DNA of 6,707 bases from Chloroflexota bacterium (GCA_031177555.1 JAPSGM010000108.1:1-6707), one strand, 5' to 3'; positions 1 to 6,429 are shown, counted from the stretch's first letter. The notes: a model not told the origin generated them from the letters alone. Program-made: numbers and translations.

Positions 1-959
1 CTGGCGTCCAGGACGGTCCCGCCCAGGCTGTTGAGGTCGGCGGCGGAGCCGCGGTCGGCAGGGGATCCTTCGTCGGCATCCTCGGCCGGCACGACCCGCA
101 GCTTCTCCGGCCGGATCCCGATCCGGACGGCCTGCGCGCCGTTGGCGCGCTCGGCCGGGGCGCGCAGCGTGGACCCGTCGCCCAGCCGCACCTCGACCCA
201 CGTCCCGTCCCGGCCGACCACGCTGCCGTCGAGCAGGTTGCTCACGCCCAGGAAGCCGGCCACGAAGGCGGTGGTGGGGTGCTCGTACAGCTCCTCGGGC
301 GTCCCGAGCTGCTCGATGCGGCCATGGCGCATGACGGCGATGCGATCGGACATCGTCATCGCCTCCTCCTGGTCGTGGGTCACGTAGATGAAGGTGATGC
401 CCACCTCGGTCTGGATCCGCTTGAGCTCGATCTGCATCTGCTTGCGCAGCTTGAGGTCCAGCGCGCCGAGCGGCTCGTCGAGGAGCAGCACGCGCGGGTG
501 GTTGATCAGCGCCCGCGCCAGCGCCACGCGCTGCTGCTGGCCGCCGGACAGCTGGTGCGGCCTGCGCCGCTCGTAGCCCGGCAGCTCGACGAGCTCCAGC
601 ATCTCGCCCACGCGGCGGGTGAGCTCCGGCCCGGCCACCCTGCGCCGTCGCAGCCCGAAGGCCACGTTCTCGAACACGGACATGTGCGGGAAGAGGGCGT
701 AGTTCTGGAAGACGGTGTTGACGTCGCGCCGGAACGGCGGCAGCCCGGTGACGTCCACGTCGCCCAGGTGGATGGTCCCGGCAGTGGCCTCCTCGAAGCC
801 GCCGATCATCCGCAGCGTGGTGGTCTTGCCGCAGCCGGACGGCCCCAGCATGGAGAAGAACTCCCCCCGCCGGATGTCCATGGACAGGTCGTCCACCGCC
901 ACGACGTCGTGGAACGTCTTGGTGACTCGATCCAGCCGCACGTCGGTGTCGGGCGCCAA
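1..959 (-). CDS. potA: PotA-like ATP-binding protein of a spermidine/putrescine-type ABC importer (3' end cut by window)
   Basis: This is the cytoplasmic ATPase that energises an importer of the polyamine type. 319 codons are visible; the PotA family is usually 350-380 residues, so the end of the C-terminal TOBE domain lies outside. ABC motifs are all intact: Walker A GPSGCGKT at 39-46, Q-loop Q85 in VFQNYALFP, signature LSGGQQQR from 137, Walker B LLLDEP with D161 and E162, and H195 in VTHDQEEAM. The stretch GIRPEKLRVV, followed by the start of GTVLDA, is typical of the PotA/FbpC TOBE region. The start is TTG at 959: an in-frame TAA lies at 1002-1004 and no ATG or GTG intervenes. GGGGAG sits 5 nt upstream of the TTG, while the next candidate, GTG at 941, has no Shine-Dalgarno. 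It is first in a transcript running out of the window. Spermidine/putrescine is the best guess by motif wording, but Fe(III), thiamine or another CUT1-like solute is possible, because the permeases and binding protein are not visible. Confidence 0.88.
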   Translation of the reverse strand, partial: MAPDTDVRLDRVTKTFHDVVAVDDLSMDIRRGEFFSMLGPSGCGKTTTLRMIGGFEEATAGTIHLGDVDVTGLPPFRRDVNTVFQNYALFPHMSVFENVAFGLRRRRVAGPELTRRVGEMLELVELPGYERRRPHQLSGGQQQRVALARALINHPRVLLLDEPLGALDLKLRKQMQIELKRIQTEVGITFIYVTHDQEEAMTMSDRIAVMRHGRIEQLGTPEELYEHPTTAFVAGFLGVSNLLDGSVVGRDGTWVEVRLGDGSTLRAPAERANGAQAVRIGIRPEKLRVVPAEDADEGSPADRGSAADLNSLGGTVLDA

Positions 960-970
960 TCGGTCTCCCC
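960..970 (-). promoter_or_regulatory. Ribosome binding site fixing the TTG start of the potA-like gene
   Basis: On the minus strand GGGGAG occupies 970-965, followed by a 5-nt spacer and then TTG at 957-959. This good spacing is the main reason to accept the rare TTG start. The only other in-frame start upstream of the conserved first beta strand is GTG at 941, which has no purine-rich motif before it. Confidence 0.55.
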
Positions 971-1026
971 GGTCAGGGCACGTGACCCGAACCTTGTAGC
1001 GTTACTGCAGGCTTGAGGTCGCCGGC

Positions 1027-1057
1027 AGTATAGGCGCCCGCACGCGTCGGGTGTCAA
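1027..1057 (-). promoter_or_regulatory. Sigma70-type promoter driving the potA-like gene
   Basis: Reading the minus strand, a perfect -35 hexamer TTGACA (1057-1052) is followed by a 19-nt spacer and a -10 hexamer TATACT (1032-1027), one base off consensus. The spacer is 2 nt longer than ideal. The predicted start near 1020 gives a leader of about 60 nt before the TTG. The boxes are AT-rich islands in very GC-rich DNA, which makes a chance match less likely. I saw no clear operator repeat overlapping it. Confidence 0.65.
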
Positions 1058-1117
1058 CGCGTGAATCGGCGCGGAGCTGCAACCGAAACCGGCGGGCGCA
1101 CGTCTAGATGCGAAACA

Positions 1118-1246
1118 ATGGCCAAGCCGAACCACGCCAAGCGATCACGACCGCGGCCGCTCACCTCGCGGCGGCGGCGCGCCGCGCAGCTCCGGGCCGC
1201 CGAGCAGCGATCCCGCCGCGAGATCGAGCGCTGGCGACGCGGCTGA
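1118..1246 (+). CDS. Small arginine-rich hypothetical protein (uncertain)
   Basis: A 42-residue ORF starts at ATG 1118 and ends at TGA 1244-1246; the frame is open back to another ATG at 1061. The product is extremely basic: an N-terminal Lys/Arg/Pro segment, a run of four Arg, then an Arg/Ala/Glu-rich stretch ending in ERWRRG that could form one amphipathic helix. No membrane segment, signal peptide or recognisable domain is present. About 38 of 43 codons end in G or C, as expected for real genes here but also easily reached by chance in such DNA. There is no Shine-Dalgarno before ATG 1118. A TAGATG hexamer at 1105-1110 ends 7 nt before it, the geometry of a leaderless transcript. It lies divergent from the potA-like gene and 92 nt upstream of the acyl-CoA dehydrogenase. 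I do not recognise it. A nucleic-acid-binding role would fit the charge, but that is a guess, and it may be non-coding. Confidence 0.35.
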   Translation: MAKPNHAKRSRPRPLTSRRRRAAQLRAAEQRSRREIERWRRG

Positions 1247-1266
1247 TCCACGCCTCCCGGGCTCGC

Positions 1267-1275
1267 TGCTAGACT
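1267..1275 (+). promoter_or_regulatory. Possible extended -10 promoter of the acyl-CoA dehydrogenase gene
   Basis: TGC followed by TAGACT (1270-1275) forms an extended -10 element (TG-n-TANNNT). No good -35 hexamer lies 16-18 nt upstream (TCCACG at 1247-1252), which is tolerated by extended -10 promoters. Transcription would start near 1282, giving a leader of about 57 nt to the ATG at 1339. Just downstream, 1278-1287 is a 10-nt GC palindrome that could influence the leader but is too short to assign a role. Confidence 0.4.
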
Positions 1276-1338
1276 CCGCCCGCGGGCACGCCCACGCCCG
1301 CACGGTCGCGAAACCAGCAGACGGAGCCCTCGCTGCGC

Positions 1339-2490
1339 ATGGACTTCTCGCTCTCGTCGCAGCACCAGGAGATCCGCCGCACCGTTCGCGAGTTCGCCGA
1401 GCGCGAGATCGTGCCCGATGCCGCCGACCTCGAGCGGCGCGGCGAATTCCCGCACGACATCATCCGCCGCGCCGGCGAGCTGGGCCTCATGGGCGTGCCC
1501 TATCCCGAGGAGGTGGGCGGGACGGGGCTCGACTCGCTGGCCTATGCCATCACCATCGAGGAGCTGGCTCGCGCTTCCGGCAGCGTGGCCATCATCGTCT
1601 CGGCCCACACCAGCCTCGGCTGCAACCCCATCCACATGGCCGGGACCGACGAGCAGAAGGAGCGCTACCTGCGCCCCATGGCCTCCGGCAAGGTGATCGG
1701 CGCCTACGGGCTGACCGAGGCCGATGCCGGCTCCGACTCTCGCGGGACGCGCACCCGCGCGCGCCGCGACGGCGACGAGTGGGTCCTGGACGGCAGCAAG
1801 CGCTTCATCACGAACGCCGGGGTGGCCGGCACGTACATCGTCACCGCCGTGACCGAGCGCGAGGCGGGGAGCGGGCGCATCAGCGCCTTCATCGTGCCGT
1901 CCGATGTGCCCGGCTTCTCCATCGGCCGGATGGAGGAGAAGATGGGCCTCCATGCCAGCAACACCGGCGAGCTCCTGTTCGACGGCTGCCGCATCCCCGC
2001 CGGGAACCTGCTGGGGGAGGAGGGCGAGGGCGACAAGCTCTTCCTGCAGACCCTCGACGGCGGTCGCATCGGCATCGGCGCCATGGCGCTGGGGCTGGCC
2101 CAGGCAGCCTACGAGGCGGCATCGGCCTACGCGAAGGAGCGCCGCCAGTTCGATCGGCCCATCGGCTCCTTCCAGGGCGTGGCCTTCATGATCGCCGACA
2201 TGGCGACCCAGATCGACGCCGCGCGGCTGATGGTCTACCGGGCGGCATGGCTGAAGGACTGCGGGAAGCCGTACTCGACCGAGGCTGCGATGGCGAAGCT
2301 GTTCGCCTCCGAGGTCTCGCGGCAGGTCACCAATGACGCGGTGCAGGTGCACGGCGGCTACGGCTACGTGGCCGAATACAACGTCGAGCGCTACCTGCGC
2401 GACGCGAAGCTGACGGAGATCGGCGAGGGAACCAGCCAGATCCAGCGGATGGTGATCGCCCGTAACCTGCTGGGCATCCGGGCGATGTGA
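1339..2490 (+). CDS. Acyl-CoA dehydrogenase, short-chain type
   Basis: This FAD flavoenzyme introduces the alpha-beta double bond into a short acyl-CoA and passes electrons to electron-transfer flavoprotein. At 383 residues it is full length for the family. The N-terminal helical domain covers about 1-115 and the middle beta domain about 120-230, with signature 1 from GLTEADAGSD at 124 to G136. The C-terminal helical domain carries QFDRPIGSFQG near 270 and signature 2 from QVHGGYGY (336) to D355. E363 in IGEGTSQIQ is in the catalytic-base position of short- and medium-chain enzymes. Isovaleryl-CoA dehydrogenase lacks a Glu there, so that identity is disfavoured. Residue 362 is Gly where many SCAD enzymes have Tyr. 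ATG 1339 begins the conserved MDFSL start; ACGGAG at 1321-1326 is a rather distant Shine-Dalgarno (12 nt). It is monocistronic and convergent with the Liv-type operon. Butyryl-CoA or a short branched acyl-CoA is the likely substrate; the exact chain length cannot be read. Confidence 0.93.
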   Translation: MDFSLSSQHQEIRRTVREFAEREIVPDAADLERRGEFPHDIIRRAGELGLMGVPYPEEVGGTGLDSLAYAITIEELARASGSVAIIVSAHTSLGCNPIHMAGTDEQKERYLRPMASGKVIGAYGLTEADAGSDSRGTRTRARRDGDEWVLDGSKRFITNAGVAGTYIVTAVTEREAGSGRISAFIVPSDVPGFSIGRMEEKMGLHASNTGELLFDGCRIPAGNLLGEEGEGDKLFLQTLDGGRIGIGAMALGLAQAAYEAASAYAKERRQFDRPIGSFQGVAFMIADMATQIDAARLMVYRAAWLKDCGKPYSTEAAMAKLFASEVSRQVTNDAVQVHGGYGYVAEYNVERYLRDAKLTEIGEGTSQIQRMVIARNLLGIRAM

Positions 2491-2491
2491 A

Positions 2492-2525
2492 AAGGGGCCC
2501 CCGCCGCGGCGGCGGAAGGCCCCTT
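2492..2525. terminator. Hairpin terminator shared by two convergent transcripts
   Basis: An 8-bp stem pairs AAGGGGCC (2492-2499) with GGCCCCTT (2518-2525). Inside it a second stem forms from CCGCC (2501-2505) and GGCGG (2511-2515). It begins 2 nt after the dehydrogenase stop and ends 32 nt from the stop of the converging binding-protein gene. On the minus strand the stem runs into CCCCTTTTCA, a short U-tract; on the plus strand the tail is only TTCGTTC. It should therefore act best on the Liv-type operon and more weakly on the dehydrogenase transcript. Confidence 0.75.
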
Positions 2526-2556
2526 CGTTCCCGGGTTCAGAGGACCCCGCGGCCCA

Positions 2557-3927
2557 TTACCACGTGCACTCGTTGGGCGGCTCGGCCGGGTCGCATTCGG
2601 CCTGGACCGCGATCTCCTCGATGATTTCGAGCGCTCGCTCGGCATCCAGGATCACCGGGTCACCCGCCGACCCGTCCTCGTTGAAGGGGGTGTACGCCTG
2701 GACGACGTGGTTCACGCCGCCGTCGGTGTATGTGCCGGTGCCGGTGATGCCCTCGTAGTCGATGTCCTCGCCCTCGCGGATGAGAGCCAGGCAATCGGCG
2801 TACGTGTAGCACACCTCTCCCGGTGCATCGCCGACCTCGTGCATGGCCGGCGCCCAGTCACTGGCGCTGTACGAGCCACCGGCCTCGACGGCCAAGGCCG
2901 TCTGCACCAGCAGGTCGTACGTCGAGAAGTGGTACAGACCGGTCGCATCCTCGTCGTTGTACGGTTCCGTGCTCGACCACAGCTCCTCGAAGAACTCCCA
3001 GGCCGGGGTCTGGTCGTTGTACGAGAATGCCGCAAAGCCAATCGCCTCCTGGGACGCGATCGGGTCGGTGCCCAGCGTGTTGATGAACTCCTCCTGGATC
3101 CAGCCGGTCTCGCCGATCCAGTTGAGCGACAGGCCGGCCTCGGCTGCCTGCCTGATCAGCGAGGCCGATTCCACCGATCCGGCCTGCACGATGACCGCCT
3201 CCGGCGCCAGTTCGGCGATTCGCTGCGCCTCTGCTCGGTAGGAGGGCTGCTCGGCCGGGACGTCGATCCGGTCCAAGACCTCGATGCCGACCGCCTCCGC
3301 CGCGTTCTCGGCGGCGTTCGCCGCCAGCTGGAATCCCTCGACCTGGGTGGCGAAGACCACGACCGATTCGGCCCCGATCGATTCCGCGTACAGGATGCCG
3401 GACATGCCCAGCGCCTCGTCGAGGCCCTGCGCCCGGAAGATCGGCTCAGCCGCCTTGCCCCCGAGGTTGCCGGGGATGGCGCCGCCGTGCACCGACGGCC
3501 CGAGCGGCGAGTCGTTCTCCTGCCACCAGTCCATCATGAAGTCACGGTAGGTCCGGTAGCCGTGGGCGATGCTCACCAGGATCTCGGCTCCGTGCTGCTC
3601 GAGGCAGGTCCGGGCTGCCTGGGCCTCACCGACCGTGCCGAGATCCTCGTGGAACAGCTCCCATTCGCGGCCGAGGGGCGGGTCGAGGTTGATCACCTCT
3701 TCGATGGGGAAGATCACGTCCTCGGTGAGCGACTGGCCGAAGGCCCCGAACTCGCCCGTGTAGTAGGCCAGCTCGCAGACCGCGACCGGCTCATCCGACA
3801 CCGGCGGCTCGGCACCGTCCGAGCCAACGACTGAGGCCCCGGGCGTGGTGCCGCACGCGACGGCGAGGAGGGCGAGCGCCATGAGGACGGCGACGATTCG
3901 CCCATGCCTGATGCTATCCATAATCAC
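2557..3927 (-). CDS. Lipoprotein substrate-binding protein of a Liv/HAAT-type ABC importer
   Basis: This is the extracytoplasmic receptor that captures the solute for the LivHMGF-like transporter encoded just upstream. The 456-residue product starts with a basic n-region (RHGR), a hydrophobic stretch at 11-24 and a lipobox LAVAC with lipidated C25. A Gly/Ser/Pro-rich linker runs to about 47. A type 1 periplasmic binding fold follows (Peripla_BP_6/LivK style): VCELAYYTGEFGAFG at 50-64, HEDLGTVGEAQAARTCLE near 93-110, then two alternating alpha/beta lobes. It is longer than typical LivK (about 370) and strongly acidic. The mature part has six Cys (51, 108, 373, 379, 445, 454). The start chosen is GTG 3927, 6 nt from a strong GGAGG; an ATG at 3921 would be 12 nt away. 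It is last in the operon, 42 nt after the livF-like gene, and its stop lies near a terminator. The ligand is not readable; branched-chain amino acids are the default, but amides or aromatic compounds are also bound in this family. Confidence 0.9.
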   Translation of the reverse strand: MIMDSIRHGRIVAVLMALALLAVACGTTPGASVVGSDGAEPPVSDEPVAVCELAYYTGEFGAFGQSLTEDVIFPIEEVINLDPPLGREWELFHEDLGTVGEAQAARTCLEQHGAEILVSIAHGYRTYRDFMMDWWQENDSPLGPSVHGGAIPGNLGGKAAEPIFRAQGLDEALGMSGILYAESIGAESVVVFATQVEGFQLAANAAENAAEAVGIEVLDRIDVPAEQPSYRAEAQRIAELAPEAVIVQAGSVESASLIRQAAEAGLSLNWIGETGWIQEEFINTLGTDPIASQEAIGFAAFSYNDQTPAWEFFEELWSSTEPYNDEDATGLYHFSTYDLLVQTALAVEAGGSYSASDWAPAMHEVGDAPGEVCYTYADCLALIREGEDIDYEGITGTGTYTDGGVNHVVQAYTPFNEDGSAGDPVILDAERALEIIEEIAVQAECDPAEPPNECTW

Positions 3928-3930
3928 TGC

Positions 3931-3942
3931 GTTCCTCCTCCT
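3931..3942 (-). promoter_or_regulatory. Strong ribosome binding site of the binding-protein gene
   Basis: On the minus strand AGGAGGAGGAAC spans 3942-3931 and matches the 16S anti-Shine-Dalgarno in two overlapping registers. Spacing to GTG 3927 is 6-9 nt, against 12 nt or more to ATG 3921, so it supports the GTG start. Further upstream, CAGGAGAC adds more purine-rich sequence. Its strength compared with the overlapping upstream genes would raise translation of the receptor, which importers need in excess over their membrane parts. Confidence 0.65.
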
Positions 3943-3969
3943 GTCTCCTGGGCCGATGGGTGGGTCCTT

Positions 3970-4686
3970 CTAGATCCGGTATGCCTCCTTGAGCTGCTCC
4001 GTGGTCACGTCTCTAGCATCTATTACGGCGTACGCCTCGCCGAGGGTCAGCACCATCACCCGGTCGGCGACCTCGAGCGCTTTCGTCGCGTTCTGCTCTG
4101 CCAGGACGATGGCAACGCCGCGGGTCCGGTGGATTTCCCTGATCTTCTCGAAGAACATGTCGACGTAGATTGGGGACAGCCCGGCGGTTGGCTCGTCGAG
4201 CAGCAGCACCCTGGGGTCCTGCATCAGCGCCCGCGCGCAGGCCACCATCCGCGACTCGCCGCCGCTCAGGGTTCCCGCGGTCTGGGCCCGCTTGCTCCTG
4301 AGATCCGGGAAGAGCTCGAACACCTCCGCCAGCCGCTCGTCACGCGGGCGCTCGCCCATCATGCCGCCGACGCTCAGGTTCTCCAGGACGGTCAGGTCCG
4401 GGAAGATGCCGTTCTCCTGGGGCACGTATCCCATGCCGCGGCTGGCGGTCTCGTACGGGGGCAGGCTGGACACGTCGTCGCCGAGAAACCTGATTCTCCC
4501 CGCCATGAGGGGGATGAGGCGGGCCAGGGTTGCCAGCAGTGTTGTCTTCCCCGCGCCGTTGGCCCCGAGCACGGCGAAGATCTCGTTCCCGACGGTGAAG
4601 TCGAGGCCCTTCAGGACGGTTACCGCGTCGTAGCCGCTGCGGACGCCTTCGACCTGGAGGGCGATCGGCCCGGTCGTCTCAGACAT
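3970..4686 (-). CDS. livF: LivF-like ATP-binding protein of a branched-chain amino acid-type ABC importer
   Basis: This is one of the two cytoplasmic ATPases of the HAAT-type importer, pairing with the LivG-like partner encoded just upstream. It is 238 residues, as usual for LivF. Motifs: Walker A GANGAGKT at 41-48, Q-loop Q90 in GYVPQENGIFP, signature LSGGES from 140, Walker B LLLDEPTAGLSP with D164 and E165, and AEQNA at 196-200. Q198 stands in the switch-histidine position, a normal LivF trait. Oddities are GNE in place of the usual PGE before the Walker A strand, and GGESRM where LivF normally has GGEQQM. The start chosen is ATG 4686, inside the livG-like gene, with GGTGAG just upstream. 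A GTG at 4695 has no Shine-Dalgarno. The 8-nt overlap with the upstream gene suggests translational coupling. Confidence 0.92.
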   Translation of the reverse strand: MSETTGPIALQVEGVRSGYDAVTVLKGLDFTVGNEIFAVLGANGAGKTTLLATLARLIPLMAGRIRFLGDDVSSLPPYETASRGMGYVPQENGIFPDLTVLENLSVGGMMGERPRDERLAEVFELFPDLRSKRAQTAGTLSGGESRMVACARALMQDPRVLLLDEPTAGLSPIYVDMFFEKIREIHRTRGVAIVLAEQNATKALEVADRVMVLTLGEAYAVIDARDVTTEQLKEAYRI

Positions 4687-5485
4687 GGCCCTCACCGAGG
4701 TATTTCTCGACCACGGTCCGGTGCTCGCGGATCATCTGCGGGTTGCCCTTCAGGATGACCCTGCCCTCCGCCATGAAGGAGACTTCGGCGCAGAGGTTCC
4801 AGATGACATTGAGGTCGTGCTCGACGATGACCACGGACGTCCCCGCTGCGGCGAGCTCGCGGATGACGCGTGTGACCTTGTCGGTCAGCTCATCCGGGAG
4901 GCCGGCGGTCGGCTCGTCCAGCAGCAGGAACCGAGGCTGGAGGAGCAGACAGCGGACGATGTCCAGCAGCTTCTTCTCGCCGGCCGACCTCGCGAACCCC
5001 ATTGGGTCGGTGAACCCGAAGTACTCCAGGTGGCGGCGCATCTCGTCCTCGTGCCGCACGAAGGCGGCCTCCTCCTCGCCGAAGATGCGGTGCGGCCGCT
5101 CATTCGAGCGCTCGGTCGCGGCCAGCAGCAGCGAGTCCCAGATCGTGAGCTTGTCGAAGTCCATGATCACCTGGTTGCTCTTGACCACGCCGTGGTGCGC
5201 CATCCGGTAGGCGGACAGGTCCGAGAGCACCACTTCCCCGCCTCCCGGCGAGAGGAGGGAGACCGTGCCGCGGTCGAGCGGGATGGAGTGCATGACCATG
5301 CGCATCAGGGTCGTCTTGCCGGCGCCGTTCGGTCCGATCAGCCCCTCGATCGGCTGGTCGCCCAGCACGAGGTCGTCGACATCGACCACTACCCGGCCGG
5401 AGAAGCTCTTGACCGCGCCTCGGATCCGGATCTGGGGACCGGCCACCGCGGCGGTGGCGACGGCGTCATCGGCGTCAACGGCCAT
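4679..5485 (-). CDS. livG: LivG-like ATP-binding protein of a branched-chain amino acid-type ABC importer
   Basis: This second cytoplasmic ATPase of the importer has 268 residues, slightly longer than typical LivG because of an Ala/Asp-rich N-terminal extension (about 1-17). Visible motifs are Walker A GPNGAGKT at 51-58, Q105 in the Q-loop region KSNQVIMDFDKLT, Walker B FLLLDEPTAGLP with D190 and E191, and H223 in IVEHDLNVIW. The long insert between Q-loop and signature (about 125-165) is normal for LivG. The ABC signature is SAGEKKLLDI from 167 where SGGQ-like or YGxQRRLEI-like wording is expected, so the second glycine-serine core is degenerate. ATG 5485 has GAGGA 6 nt upstream and overlaps the livM-like gene by 11 nt; the 3' end overlaps the livF-like start by 8 nt. 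Placement as LivG rests on context and the Walker/H-loop regions. It is a divergent member, and the solute may not be a branched-chain amino acid. Confidence 0.9.
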   Translation of the reverse strand: MAVDADDAVATAAVAGPQIRIRGAVKSFSGRVVVDVDDLVLGDQPIEGLIGPNGAGKTTLMRMVMHSIPLDRGTVSLLSPGGGEVVLSDLSAYRMAHHGVVKSNQVIMDFDKLTIWDSLLLAATERSNERPHRIFGEEEAAFVRHEDEMRRHLEYFGFTDPMGFARSAGEKKLLDIVRCLLLQPRFLLLDEPTAGLPDELTDKVTRVIRELAAAGTSVVIVEHDLNVIWNLCAEVSFMAEGRVILKGNPQMIREHRTVVEKYLGEGHV

Positions 5486-6425
5486 GGAGCTTCCTCATCA
5501 GCTTGTCGCGCCGCATGTCGCCGAGCACGCCGAGGGGCCTGAAGAGCAGCACGACGATCAGGGTCGCGCCGAACACGGCCTCCCTGAGGACGGGGATGGC
5601 CTGCGTGTACCACTCCCGCGGGAAGGGAATGTAGGACTGGATCAGGATGTCGAAGAGGCCCACGGTGAGGAACACCCCCACCACGGCACCCCAGACTCGC
5701 ACGGTGCCGCCCAGCACCAGCCCCACCATGGCCGCCAGGGTGATCTCCACGCCAAGATTGGCAATCTCCAGGAAACGGACCATGACCCCGTACATCGCGC
5801 CGAGCAGCCCCATCGCCGCCGAGGCGATCGCGAACAGCCACAGCTTCGTGCGGTACGTCGGCTTGCCGAGGCTGCGCGCCAGCGGCTCGTTGCTGCCGAT
5901 GGCGATGAGGAGGCGCCCGTACGGTGATCGATGTACCCGCCACACGAAGAAAAGGATCAGCGCCACGATGCTGGCCGTGATCAGCAACCACAGCAGCTCA
6001 TTGGCCTTGACGGTGCCGATGTCGTAGGGGAAGCCCAGCCCGCCCATCCCCAGCGCGCCGCCGGTGAGGTCCTGCTGGGTGGTGGCCAGGATGAGGACCA
6101 CCGTGGCGAAGCCAAGGGTCCCGACCAGTACCCCGTCCGTGTCCTGGTCGGCGATCAACCAGCCGACCAGCCAGCCGGACAGACCGGCCGCCAGCGTCGC
6201 GATGACCGCGCATACCAGGAACTGCATCGGATCGCCGAACGGCCAGTCAATCTTTACGTACGTGATGCCGAAGGTGTACATGCCGAGGCCCCAGAAGCCG
6301 ACGACGCCGAAGTTGGCGATCCGCGCCAGGCCGAGCTCCAGGTGGAGCAGCAGGCCCAGGCCAATCACCATCACGACCTCGAACAGGCCGGAGATCAGGA
6401 AGGCGTCGAGCCAGTCGAGGTTCAT
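5475..6425 (-). CDS. livM: LivM-like inner-membrane permease of a branched-chain amino acid-type ABC importer
   Basis: This is one of the two channel-forming membrane subunits. The 316 residues fall in the LivM range (about 300-420, variable N-terminus). Hydrophobic segments lie near 8-30, 37-55, 69-92, 98-116, 143-163, 195-217, 227-260 and 283-299. Family landmarks in order are LARIANFGVVGFWGLGMYT at 33-51, TDGVLVGTLGFATVV at 96-110, TGGALGMGGLG at 121-131 and the cytoplasmic coupling loop SPYGRLLAIG-like region at 167-178, running to ARSLGKPTYRTKLW by 196. Then come LGGTVRVWGAVVG at 238-250 and LLFRPLGVLGD near 293-303, the classical LivM C-terminus. ATG 6425 lies 4 nt after the stop of the LivH-like gene, with AAGGTG overlapping that gene's end as Shine-Dalgarno. 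The 3' end overlaps the livG-like start by 11 nt, so the subunits are probably translationally coupled. Confidence 0.92.
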   Translation of the reverse strand: MNLDWLDAFLISGLFEVVMVIGLGLLLHLELGLARIANFGVVGFWGLGMYTFGITYVKIDWPFGDPMQFLVCAVIATLAAGLSGWLVGWLIADQDTDGVLVGTLGFATVVLILATTQQDLTGGALGMGGLGFPYDIGTVKANELLWLLITASIVALILFFVWRVHRSPYGRLLIAIGSNEPLARSLGKPTYRTKLWLFAIASAAMGLLGAMYGVMVRFLEIANLGVEITLAAMVGLVLGGTVRVWGAVVGVFLTVGLFDILIQSYIPFPREWYTQAIPVLREAVFGATLIVVLLFRPLGVLGDMRRDKLMRKLHGR

Positions 6426-6429
6426 TCCG

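Noticed and set aside
279..1016. A 245-codon plus-strand open frame opposite the potA-like gene
   Set aside because: The opposite strand encodes every ABC motif in order; this frame is a His/Leu/Glu-rich shadow.
1061..1117. Upstream extension of the small Arg-rich ORF to ATG 1061
   Set aside because: It would add 19 residues across the divergent promoter region with a composition unlike the rest, and has no well-placed Shine-Dalgarno.
806..1135. A minus-strand open frame with an ATG that overlaps the 5' part of the potA-like gene
   Set aside because: It is out of frame with the ABC motifs and ends inside them; the real gene starts at TTG 959 in another frame.
1054..2352. A 432-codon open frame on the minus strand opposite the acyl-CoA dehydrogenase
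   Set aside because: It mirrors a gene with intact dehydrogenase signatures; the translation is low-complexity Ala/Gly/His/Arg with no domain, as expected of an antisense frame in GC-rich DNA.
2500..2515. CCG/CGG trinucleotide run as a possible repeat element
   Set aside because: It is better explained as the inner stem of the terminator hairpin.
2707..3834. A 375-codon plus-strand open frame opposite the binding-protein gene
   Set aside because: It is an antisense shadow of a convincing lipoprotein binding protein, with Arg/Asp/Val-rich composition and no recognisable motif.
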